From: Rapana venosa
Taxonomy: Eukaryota > Mollusca > Gastropoda > Neogastropoda > Muricidae
Reading direction: 5' to 3'
DNA: 64,000 nucleotides
NCBI GenBank assembly: GCA_028751875.1
Contig: CM054143.1
Coordinates: 69,493,219 to 69,557,218 of the forward strand
The position numbers and the translations under genes are program-made. The stretch's first letter is position 1; every line of letters begins with the position of its first letter. The notes beneath the pieces are model-generated. The model did not search any database. It had not been told where the DNA came from and saw only the letters and a program-made list of their open reading frames with translations. Positions 53,534 to 63,199 of this stretch are shown here, piece after piece.

Positions 53534-55537
53534 GAGTGATACAAAAATAATAACAAAACAGAAATTTACTTTGGTTTCACAATAAAAGCATTACAAAAAG
53601 TTTCCAGTTTGTGTGAGTGTGTGTTTTTTTCTTTCAAACTACATGCTTGGATAAACAACACAACCTGATAAAAAAACCAGTGAAGAAAATGCAGCACTTT
53701 TTAAAAATTGAAAAAAGCAACTGAGAGTCTGACAAAAAGGGTTTTATTCATTTTTTTTGCACTTGCTTCCTCTGATTCAAAAAAAAAAATTTTTGATCGG
53801 GCATGAACTTGAAGGGGATGCCTTCATGTGTGTTTTTAAATTTTTTATGTATGAAAAAATATTTTTGAAAAAAAAATGCAATCTTACTGCCCATACTAAC
53901 AACAACGGAAAAACGATCGTAAAAATTTTTTTCAACATTTTCAAAATTTTAAAATTTCGAGGCAGGAGTTGTCATTCCTGCATTTTTTTTTCCCCAATGT
54001 TTCCCCGGGACCTTTTTTGAATGATACAAAAAAAAAGTAAAAGTTTACTAAGAAAAAGGGAAAAAAAAAACACTATAAAAGTTTTTTTTTAACAGAATTA
54101 TTGCCCAAAATAATTTTTAAAAAAAGGAGAAAAATTTCACAAGATTTCCCATGAATTATGAGAGCCCCCCTTGATGACCTATTTTCTGTGTTCCTTTGTG
54201 GCCCCCAGTTTTATTTTGATTGGAAAGCAAAAAAAATTTTTTAAATTTTTCTAAATTCTTTTGAGTTTTTCAGTGATAACTAATACAAATAAAAACAAAA
54301 GCATTCGCTTCTTCAAATGTCAGTGTAATGGCTGTCACAAAAAAAATTTCTGCTGACAATCCCAAGCCCAAAAGAATTGGTTTTTTGACTAAATGAGGTA
54401 CCATTTAGTTAGTAAGAAGAGGGGGGGCGTACTGTATGAAAAGGGAAAAATGGAAACCCTCAAGGGAACAAAAGAAAAAAAAACAAATGAGGTAAAAAAA
54501 TTTGTTTTTAAAAAAAACGAGCTTTCTTATATTTTTTTGGGGAAATTTTTTGTAGGGTTTAAAATACGGGAAATTTCCCCCAACTTTGAAAAAACTGTAG
54601 GTATTTTTTAAAAACAAAAATTTTTTAAATTAGTTTTATTATAAAATCTTTAAAAAACTTCACAAAAAATCCCATCCTATCATCGGTTAGCGGGAAATTT
54701 TTTTTTCCCCAATGGGTTTTTGCTATGAATAAGTCTGTGTTTTTGGGATAGGCCCCCGAACTTTGATAGAAGACAAAGCACGAAAATTAGCAGGTCGTGC
54801 TTTAAAGCGAGAGTCTTTCTTTTTGGGCAAAATGATTTGAGAGATGTTGAGTTGATGCATAACTTTTTTTTAAGGGTTTTATTGTGTTTAAGTTTTCTTT
54901 TATATTTGTATGAAAAAATTGGGGAGTGTTACAGTGGGGGCAAAAATTTTCCTGTGCTTTCAGCTCCCCTTTCCCAGCTAGTGGGGGCCGTGGGTTTCCT
55001 AAAGTCAGTCACACACTTTTGGGCCAAAAAAACTAAATTAAAAAGGAAAAAAAAAAAACATTTAATACATTATTTTTATTTTCAGGTTTTTGCTGTTAGG
55101 TGTCCCCACAGACGATGTAAAATAAATAAAAAATTTTCCCCCGACTGAAGAAAAACACGATTAAATTTACACTGAAAAAAAGTGAAGGAAAAAAAACGGA
55201 TTCAAAGCACTTGGGACAATCCTTTCCACAGGGACCCGCCCTTCTTTCCCCCCTTACTGGGGCACAGTGATCCGGTTCCCCCTCTATCCATTTAAGCAGA
55301 CAGGGGGGAGGGAATGTTCAGGGAAAGGGCCCGCCAGCTGAGGGCCCCCGGGTGAGGTCCCAAAGGGCAGGGGGTTTTGGTGGGGTTCTTCTTCCTTGAC
55401 AAATGGCAAAAAGGGTGGGGGGACTGGTGGTGGATCCCTGAGGGCATGACCTTTTTAAAAGAAAAAAAAACCCCAAATCACCACTTAAAGCGCAGGGCCC
55501 CACCACCAAAGGAATGCAAAGAGGCCCGGACGGGCAG

Positions 55538-55760
55538 GAAAGCCTAGGGGTAGAGCGCTGCATCAGGATTGAGGGGCCAGGATCAAGCCACCACAGAGGT
55601 TTGCCCGTTTTACTTTTTTTCGTTTGGGGGAAAATTTTACCCTGGAGTGGAGTTCACATCAGTACTGACTCCACTCCCCTGAAAGCCTTTGGAAAAGACT
55701 ATATAAAAAAGCCCATGGGGCAAACGCCGCAGAACACTTGTGCACACATTATACACAGGG
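55538..55760 (+). mobile_element. Possible tRNA-headed SINE, copy B partner
   Basis: AGCCTAGGGGTAGAGCGCTG and AGGATCAAGCCACC are closer to box A and box B consensus than the copy A partner at 50,560, which supports a polymerase III head. The body is TTTTACCCTGGAGTGGAGTT. Confidence 0.4.
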
Positions 55761-56020
55761 GTGATTTAAAAAAATAATCCCATATGGTTTTTCTGCTTTT
55801 CTTCTTTTTTACCATAGCAGTGTTTGCCAAATAATAATGTTTCATTACAATCATAGCAGAGAAAAAGATGTCTAAGTAGTTAGGCCATTAAAAAGTATAA
55901 TATAAGTGAATCCCCAAAGCATGCAAGCTACTGAATAAAATAGACAGACCCAAGTATGAAGTAACCAACTTTCAGAGACACATTTAATTATTCAAAATTT
56001 TAATAATTAGGTATAATACA

Positions 56021-57177
56021 GTGGATGTAAGTCTGGGAAAGAGGTTGACCCCTTCCCTCCTAAAAGCAGGGTCAGGGGGCTGTGCCCTCTGAAGCTGAAG
56101 AAATTTTCTTCAAATCTAGACAAACGGGTCTCTGGAAATGAAAAAAATACCTCAAAATCCTTTTTACTGCCTGAAAACAGCACAGTCAAAGTCTTCAAAA
56201 TTTGGTGTGGGATTGTCAGCATGTGTTGTTGTTGCCTGAAAATTTTTCCCCTTTTAAACCCTTAGCCTGCCAAGGATTTGGCTTATAAATAATATATTAA
56301 AAAATCCTATTTGCCAGGAACTTTCGTAACAAATGGGCGACTGTTGAAAAAAAAAAATACTGTGAATTAAATTCTGAAACTAATGTACCCATAAAAGTAT
56401 ATTCTCTTAAAAGGAAATGAACAATGTAGATTAAAATACTGTAATGTTCATTAGTATCATTAGTATGCTTTAAGAAAGTTATGACCTTATAAAAATAAAG
56501 AATGTACTTTCGCAAAGTCAGGAAAACATGACCAACATTCTGGAAAAGAGCTCGTGGCAGTGGAGAGACATGGTTTATTCTGCCATTCCAGAAAACAGCC
56601 AAATGCTGCATGCTAAAGGTTATTATATAATACAGTATTAGCCAGTACAGGTTCATTCAAACATTCTCTGTATATAATTCAAAGACTTTTTCAGATACTT
56701 AAGTGAAACAACCCTCTCAAAGCATGCAGGCACACACACACACGCAAGGCCAATTGTGCACACACACACACGCACATTACACACATTCACTCGCTCACTC
56801 TACTTGCTTCAGTACACACACAGTATACACACACACACACACACACACAAACATACTACGCACAGAAAAAATGCACTGCTTACTCAAATATCATCGTGAA
56901 GAGAGAGATATAGTACATATATAATACTATTGTTAATACATAACATGACATAGGGGATAGAATGCCAAATTGTGTTTTAAGGTGGCAATCAAATGATTGA
57001 AGAACGCTAGGAAGGAAAGGTAAAGGAGTCCCGTTAACCATAAGGTGTAGGGGAGGAAGCGAGAGTAGACCAAGAGAAAGAGGATTGATGAGGAAGCAGC
57101 AGAAGAAGGAGGATGAAGTGAGTGAAAGAAGAGAGAGCGAGAGAAGGGGAGAGTAAGCGAGCAAAAGAGAGCAAGGA
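56021..57177. other. Non-repetitive stretch with a CA array
   Basis: Ordinary AT-rich sequence. CA patches lie at 56,732-56,775 and 56,815-56,850, and a GA-rich tract lies at 57,110-57,177. Short frames have no recognisable domain. Confidence 0.5.
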
Positions 57178-57440
57178 GGAGGAAGCGAGCGTCAGAACCC
57201 TCACTTTCTAGGGCCAGGCCAATATTGAGGGCGGCGCCATCTCCTCTCCTAGATTGCTTTACCTTACCTGACCCTAAAGGGGAGGTACCCATTACAGTGG
57301 GGAACTGAAGGGGAACTGTAATGAAGCCAAGGCGCGCAAACGGTCACCGATCCAACTGGTAAACCATGCTTGATGATGCTTAACTTGGGCTGGGGGAAAG
57401 CGAGTGCTCCGACACTGGAGCTATCCGTTCCTTGATAGCA
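57178..57440 (-). mobile_element. 5S-rRNA-like SINE, copy 1
   Basis: On the minus strand, CAAGTTAAGCATCATCAAGC followed by TTGGATCGGTGACCGTTTGC matches the box A to box C part of animal 5S rRNA (AAGTTAAGC ... TTGGATGGGTGACCGCCTGG). Downstream lies a body with TAATGGGTACC, CCCTTTAGGGTCAGGTAAGG, GATGGCGCCGCC and GGCCCTAGA. The same body follows the same head at 62,894-63,182. A 5S-derived head is the hallmark of SINE3-type elements. Confidence 0.72.
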
Positions 57441-58785
57441 TAGGATAGGCTTCAAATACAATTATTTGATATTTACTGCCTGAATCACACCTCCAAAATG
57501 TTATGGTCATGCTGTAGATCTTATAGTTTTCTAGTGAAAGAATTGAGATTATTTCATTTTCACTAAGTTCGGGGTTTAAAAAATGTATGAGTTAGATCTT
57601 AACGTCTTCAGGTTTTCATTTTAATAACCAACAACAACAGCACGTTCATAACATAACTAGGCTATATTATATCTTACAAAGTGGATTACCCCTCTACTCA
57701 GTAAGGGAGCCATGTCTTATTTTCGTTACAAACTGCTTTTATGGTCATGTTCTAGCAAATCTACACTCATCAGATAAATACTACCACTTAATCAAATCGA
57801 AGCACATGTACTTACTGAGGTAAGCAGTAAAAATGTCTGCAAAGATGAACGAAGTGCACAAAAACAATACTGTATTTTCCGCCATTTGTAATCGAGAAAT
57901 GTAAACAGAGTTGTGATTGGCGGAAGTAGAGGAACCGGAAGTCAAAAACCATTTTGGTTTTGTTTTCTTTTGACTTTCGATTTCCAACCAGCATATTTCA
58001 AGAGTCTGTGAGTTTAGTTTCTAGCTTTTTTTGGATTAATTTACTGGCATTTATTAGTTATGATATGATCTTATTCATAGGTTTGTGGAAACCTTGTCAT
58101 TTATTCTTAGCAATATTTCTGGGAAAGAGATGAGTGTTGTTGTGCTGTGTGTGTGTGTGTGTGAGGATGGTGACAATGCCAATTGACAATGACAAATTCT
58201 GTTTATTTCGAGGTTAATGAATAAGCACTCATGTGCTTGGTTACATCAAGTTTCCGCCCGTAGGGATGCCTCTTAATAAATAACCCAATACTTATACTCT
58301 AAACACAGTCGAAACAACAAAAGGGAAATAACCCATTTTCACCCACCACCCACCCTTATTAAAAATACTAAACAAAAAACCAACAAACAAAAAGAAAACC
58401 TAAAGACACCCCCCCCCCCTCCCAACCCACCACCCCCCCTAAAAAAAAAAACCCCAACAAAACAAACAAAACAAAGTAAAATTAATTAAAAAAACAAACA
58501 ACAAAAGAAGAAAAAAGAAAAAAAGAGAAAAACAAACAACAAGAAGAAGTATAACAACAAAACCAAGAAAAATAACAAAACCAAACTTAATAAGTCATAA
58601 AAATAATCATCTATAACATTGTAAATAGTACAATACTTGTTACATATAAAAATAAGATATTGAAAATAGGGCATTCTTTAAAAACTTAAGTACAGCCGAC
58701 AAGCCCAATAAAGTATTGAAATATAAAGTAGATCCTTTATTCTGGATACACTTTAACTATAAGCAAAATTGATAAAAGGTGGAGA
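57441..58785. other. Non-repetitive stretch, then A-rich stretch
   Basis: 57,441-58,140 has ordinary composition and contains the promoter-like cluster below. 58,141-58,162 is a short GT run. 58,330-58,600 is A-rich with a C-run near 58,410. No protein gene was recognised. Confidence 0.5.
57878..57990 (-). promoter_or_regulatory. Promoter-like cluster (ETS, CCAAT, YY1-like)
   Basis: Within 70 bases the plus strand shows CCGCCATTTG (YY1-like), GATTGGCGG (inverted CCAAT) and AACCGGAAGTC (strong ETS/GABP site). This combination is typical of TATA-less housekeeping promoters in animals. Direction cannot be decided from the motifs. A short minus frame starting near 57,990 is not convincing. No adjacent gene is recognisable, so a 5' exon could lie on either side. 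Confidence 0.35.
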
Positions 58786-58837
58786 GAAGACAGAGGAGAG
58801 AGAGAGAGACGAGGGAGGGAGAGATGAGAGAGAGAGG

Positions 58838-58869
<32 letters not shown>

Positions 58870-58871
58870 TG

Positions 58872-58904
<33 letters not shown>
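58786..58904. repeat. GA tract and (GT)n microsatellite
   Basis: GAGAGAG-rich sequence to about 58,836 followed by GT runs to 58,904, which abut the tail of the next retroposon. Confidence 0.93.
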
Positions 58905-58906
<2 letters not shown>

Positions 58907-59052
58907 GCAAGTCAAGTGAAATTTTATTTCCAGGATTGGTACATTGAATAAGCAATGCATTTGCTGTTTTTCATCAAGCCATCATCTAAGAAACAATTTC
59001 TTAGATTATACTGAAATAATAATTATTGCATCCTTTACCATTAATAGACCAG
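58905..59052 (-). mobile_element. Short retroposon 3' end, minus strand
   Basis: The reverse complement starts CTGGTCTATTAATGGTAAAG, runs through GATGGCTTGATGAAAAACAG and ends GGAAATAAAATTTC with ACTTGACTTGC. It matches 18,630-18,785 along its full length. GT/CA arrays abut it on both sides. Confidence 0.82.
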
Positions 59053-59150
59053 TGTGTGTGTGTTGTGTGTGTGTGTGTGTGTGTGTGTGGGTGTGTTGTG
59101 TGTGTAAGTGTTGTTGTGTTTGTGTGTGTGTGTGTGTGTTGTGTGTTCAC
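59053..59150. repeat. (GT)n microsatellite
   Basis: GT array with TTGTGT interruptions. Confidence 0.93.
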
Positions 59151-59518
59151 AGATAATTATCAAATATATAATTCTCAAAACAGTACACCATCACCAGCAT
59201 GGGGGGTATGGAGAGAGCTGGGGGGAGGGGGGGGGGGGGGGGAGAGATCAGGGGAACATGACCAGATATGGCGAGGTGATATTCTGAACAAAAGACAATA
59301 ATTATCAGTTTTTAAACAGTAGGTTTTACTGTTCGATGTTGTCCATTCCGCTGAGGAAGCTTCAGAATAGAAGGGAAAACTTGCTGATGTGTAAAATAAC
59401 AAGATATGATGCTGAAAGGTTGTGTTTTCATTACATTTTACTGTTGTTACTCAACTGTGTGCGTGGAGGGAGGGGTGCACAACAGAATTGTGGGGTGTTT
59501 TGTTTTTTTTAATCAAGA
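59151..59518. other. Non-repetitive stretch with poly-G run
   Basis: Ordinary sequence apart from GGGGGAGGGG and a G run at 59,221-59,243. No gene was recognised. Confidence 0.5.
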
Positions 59519-59567
59519 CAATTGTGTGTGTGTGTGTGTGTGTTGTGTGTGTGGTGTTGTGTGTGTG

Positions 59568-59602
<35 letters not shown>

Positions 59603-59708
59603 ATGGTATGTGTGTGTGTGTGTATGTATGTATGTATTTAGGTATGTATGTATGTATGTAGGTATGTATGTATGTAGGTATGTATGTGTTGTGTGTGTGT
59701 GTGTGTTG
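59519..59708. repeat. (GT)n and (GTAT)n arrays
   Basis: GT array to about 59,625, then GTATGTAT tetramers to 59,690, then GT again. It leads directly into LINE 3' UTR text. Confidence 0.93.
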
Positions 59709-60173
59709 TCGTTGAATTTGTACATATCTCTTAATTGTAAACTGGCTGCATGTGAAGACTAGGATGAATGAAAGCGCTTTGATTTGTTTTTAGCAATATA
59801 TAGGGCTGTATAAATTCCATGTATTATTATTATTATTATTATCATTATTATGTATATTTATTTATATATATATATATAAAGAAAAAAAAAATATATATTA
59901 TGGTTTATGGTTTAGGGTGCATGTATGTATGTACTGTGTGTGTGTGGTGTGGTGTCAGTTGAATTTGTACATATCTATTAATTGTAATGGCTGCTGTGAA
60001 CAAGTCTAGGATGAATGAAAGCGCTTTGATTTGTTTTAGGCAATATTTAGGGCTGTTAAATTCCTAGTAGTATTATTATTATTATTATTATTATTATCAT
60101 TTATTATGTATTATATATATATATAAAGAAAAATATATATATATTTGTTTATGTTTAGGGTGCTGTATGTATG

Positions 60174-60180
<7 letters not shown>
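59709..60180 (+). mobile_element. Tandem duplicate of a LINE 3' UTR
   Basis: TTGAATTTGTACATATCT, AATGAAAGCGCTTTGATTTG, TATAGGGCTGTA and an (ATT)n run occur at 59,709-59,850. They recur at 59,955-60,110, about 245 bases later. Each copy is followed by TATATATAAAGAAA, TTTAGGGTG and GTATGTATGTACTGTG. The text equals the 3' end of the L2/CR1-like LINE at 26,890-27,945. No coding part precedes the first copy. A GT array takes its place. Confidence 0.8.
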
Positions 60181-60210
<30 letters not shown>

Positions 60211-60483
60211 TGTGTGTGTGTGTGTGTATGTGTGTGAGGGTGGTGTGTGTGTGTGTGTGTGATTGTGAGTGTGTGTGGGTGTGTGTGTGAGTGTGTGTGT
60301 GAGTGTGTGTGTGTGAAGTGTGTGAGGTGTGTGTGGGATGTGTGTGTGTGTGAGTGTTGTGAAGGGTTGTGTGAGTGTGTGTGTGAGTGTGAGTGTGGTG
60401 TGGTGTGAGTGTGTGGTGTTGTGGAGTGTGTGTTGTGTGAGTGTGTGTGCGTGTGTGTGTGTGAGTGGTGTGTGTGTGTGTGT

Positions 60484-60522
<39 letters not shown>

Positions 60523-60574
60523 GTTAGGTTTAGGGTGTGTTTTGTTTGGTTGTTATTCAGAGTGCAGATCTAAG

Positions 60575-60613
<39 letters not shown>

Positions 60614-60630
60614 TGTGTGTGTGTGTGTGT
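60181..60630. repeat. GT array with module
   Basis: GT and GTGAGTGTG words extend to 60,520 and again at 60,580-60,630 around the telomere-like module. Confidence 0.93.
60520..60580 (+). repeat. AGATCTGCACTCTGAA module with TTAGGG-like units, copy 3
   Basis: GTTAGGTTTAGGGTGTGTTT followed by GGTTGTTATTCAGAGTGCAG and ATCTAAGAAGTGTGTG. Its reverse complement matches 28,457-28,515. GT arrays flank it on both sides. Confidence 0.78.
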
Positions 60631-60779
60631 AAACATATCAATAACAACATTAACAATAATTTTAATTCGGTTTTTGCAGGCCATATGGCCAACCTAGTTT
60701 GATGTTTAAAGTTGGATTATTTCTTACTAATGTTTAGATATCAGAAGATAAGGAATGTTCACCTTACATCGAAAGTATA
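60631..60779. other. Short non-repetitive island
   Basis: About 150 bases between GT arrays. No clear match was seen at the inverted duplicate locus. Confidence 0.4.
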
Positions 60780-60845
60780 TATGTGTGTGTGTGTGTGTGG
60801 TTGTCGTGTGGTGTGTTGTGTGTGTCGTGTGTGTGGTGTGTGTGT

Positions 60846-60882
<37 letters not shown>

Positions 60883-61034
60883 TGGTTGTGTTTGTGTTGT
60901 GTGTGTGTGTTGTGTGTGTGTGTGTGTGTGTTGTGTGTTGTGTGTGTGTGTGTGTGTTGTGTGTGTGTGTGTGTATTTGTGTGTGAGTGTGTGTATGTGT
61001 GTGTGTGTTGTGTGTGTGTGTGTGTGTGTGTGGG
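60780..61034. repeat. (GT)n microsatellite
   Basis: A 250-base GT array with TTGTG and GTATTTGTG interruptions. It corresponds to the CA array at 28,396-28,456. Confidence 0.95.
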
Positions 61035-61465
61035 TGTGTTTTGTTCATGCTGTACTTTACAGTTTTTAACAGATTTCTTGGCTTGATTTTTTTTTGTCAT
61101 GGTAGTTTTTTTCTCTTCTTTTTGGAGTTTCCAATTTTTACTGCTTAGTTGTTGGTTTTTTAGGGGAAGGGGGTGTTTGGATTTTTCATTTAAATATGCT
61201 GTTGTTTTATTTTTGTTCTTACATAGGCTATAATTTTTTATGTGTGCTTTGTTGTTTCAGCAACAACCAGCCATTTCACCAGGATTTCTGACAGCATTGG
61301 GCATCCATGACACTGATTGAAAGTGCCCTTTGGAAGGCAACATTCCTTCAGGTAACTTTAAAAAAAAAAAATAATTTATTCTTTTATTTCAAGGTTAATG
61401 GAATAAAGTACATCCAGTTCCCATGTGTATGCACTTTTGTCAGTTTTGTCCTCCATTCCCACTGG
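61035..61465 (+). repeat. Segment duplicated (inverted) at 27,946-28,395
   Basis: The clean copy of the pair. Anchors are GGTTTTTTAGGGGA, GACAGCATTGGGCAT, TTGGAAGGCAA and CCTTCAGGTA. No gene or family was recognised inside it. Confidence 0.85.
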
Positions 61466-61709
61466 CACACAGTAATAATAATGATAATAATAATAATTAT
61501 AATAATAATAATAATAATAATAAATACATAGAATTTATACAACACTATATCTTGCCCCCCAAAAAAATCAAAGCGCTTATATTTCATTCTGTCTGTCACA
61601 AGCAGCCAGTTACAATTAACAGATTTTACAAAATCAAATGTAGACAACACGCAAGCACAATTAATAGTTTCTACAAACTCAAATGTAAAACACACGCTAT
61701 GCACGCACG

Positions 61710-61744
<35 letters not shown>

Positions 61745-62835
61745 GCACACACACAAATACTCACACCAATACACAAATAAAACACCACACCACACAAATA
61801 CACACACACACACAAATACACAAATAAAACACACACACTCACACAAATACATACACACACACACACACACACTCACAACACACTACGGTGGTACACGCCG
61901 CAGGGTGATGGGGGGGGGGGGGGGGGGGCGGGGGGTGTTGTGGCAGGGACAGAAATAAATGAGATGAAGCAAGAGGGAGGAATCTTAGGTTTGAAATAAA
62001 TGTGTCTTTAGGCTGGATTTAAAAGCATCACAAGTAGGCTTTTGGCGAAGAGAGAGAGGGAGGCCATTCCAGATCGATGGACCAGAAACAGAGAAAGAGC
62101 AACGGCCAATGATGGATTGGTTGAATCTAGGTATTCTTAAGACAGGTATCTTGCAGCAGAGCGGAGGGAAAACGAGAGGAGTGTAAGGTGAAGACATTAC
62201 AAGGTAGGTGGGTGCTGTTTGTTGGAGACATTTGTAAAAGGGGGTACAGATCTTATAGTTTACTCTTGTGGCACAGGCAACCCGTGGAACTGATCGCAAG
62301 AGAGGGTTAATGTGGCTCAGATTTTTTTCTTTCTGAGGAACTAGCCGAGCCTGAGAAGTTTTGTATACGTTGAAGTGGGGGATAGATGATGCTGGCAGAC
62401 CAGCCTGAGTGAATTGTATGTCCAGACGTGAGAGAAAGAGAGACGTGACTTGTTTCGATGTGCATCAGTGGACAGGTTAATTTCGAATGCACTGATGCGC
62501 CGTAATTGATTGTAGCATGATGGCAGGTTTGGGTGAGAATTTTGCGTGGAGAGTGTGTTTGTCTATATCGACCCTAGTCATTTCTCAGCAGTAGAAGAGG
62601 CGGACAGACGTATTGCCGAATTCTATTGAAGCTGTTGTGACGGATAGAGAGTTTGTGTTTGGCTTCCCTACAAGCATGGCTTCGGTTTTATCTCTGATTA
62701 GCTGTAACTTGTTCTCTATCACCAATTTTGATATCTTGAAGGCAGTAGTCTATTTTTGTCAAGAGTGAAGCAGGATTTTCAGGGGTATAGTGCTAAGAAT
62801 CTGAGAGAATCTGCATATAAATGATGGTTATAACG
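61466..62835 (-). mobile_element. L2/CR1-like LINE, 3' portion with CA-rich 3' UTR
   Basis: Reading on the minus strand: the end of the polymerase palm and NADKTE-like text near 62,690; a QRIQNFSGSA segment near 62,370; RVNYKICTPFYKCLQQTAPT near 62,255; PRFNQSIIG near 62,130; FSVSGPSIWNGLPLSLRQKP near 62,090; and DAFKSSLKTHLFQT with stop near 61,985. The 3' UTR contains a CA array (61,700-61,880) and ends in AAGCGCTTTGATTTTTTTGG, then (TTA)n at 61,470-61,530. Frameshifts are present but fewer than in the 26,890 copy. Confidence 0.88.
61700..61880. repeat. CA array within the LINE 3' UTR
   Basis: CA and CACGCACG words with AAATACACA interruptions. It lies between the LINE stop codon and the terminal (TTA)n repeat. 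Confidence 0.9.
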
Positions 62836-62893
62836 TGTGCGAAGATTTCTGCGTGCATTCGAACACGGACCTCTGTTTATGTCTCTTCCTAAA

Positions 62894-63182
62894 GGCGACG
62901 GGATAGCTTAGTGGTCGGAGCACCGCTTTCCCCAGCCAAAGTTAAGCAGCGTCGAGCGTTGGTACCTGTGTGGAATGGTGGACGGGTAGCCGCGCCTTGG
63001 CTCAGTACGTTCCCACAGTTCACCCAGCTGTAAATGGGTACTGCCCTCTTTAGGGTCTGGGAAGGGTAAAGCAGCGAGGGAGAGGGAGATGTGGCGCCGC
63101 AACTCAATATGCAGGCCCTAGAGAAGTGAGGTCTCTGACGGCCTCGCTCCCCTACGACCTTATAGGTTATGGGACTCTTTAT
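62894..63182 (+). mobile_element. 5S-rRNA-like SINE, copy 2
   Basis: CCAAAGTTAAGCAGCGTCGA then GCGTTGGTACCTGTGTGG parallels the internal promoter region of 5S rRNA. The start GCGACGGGATAGCTTAGTGG also fits a tRNA-style box A (TAGCTTAGTGG). AAGTTAAGC lies about 45 bases from the start, near the 5S spacing. The body includes GTAAATGGGTACTGCC, TTTAGGGTCTGGGAAGGG and GGCGCCGCAACTC, shared with 57,178-57,440. It lies between two LINE 3' pieces. Confidence 0.75.
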
Positions 63183-63199
63183 CTTTTTTCTAAAATTTT

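Larger units (their letters stand above)
53063..56020. repeat. Segmental duplication, copy B (homopolymer-inflated)
   Basis: Collinear with copy A (46,019-46,198 plus 48,231-51,050). Differences are mostly conversions to homopolymers, such as CATTCTTTAGCAC in A against CATTTTTTTTGCAC in B. That pattern looks technical rather than evolutionary. Copy B lacks the 2-kb insertion. Confidence 0.9.

Noticed and set aside
62894..63020. A genuine 5S rRNA gene
   Set aside because: Only part matches 5S, key paired regions differ, and the same downstream body occurs twice, so a SINE is more likely.
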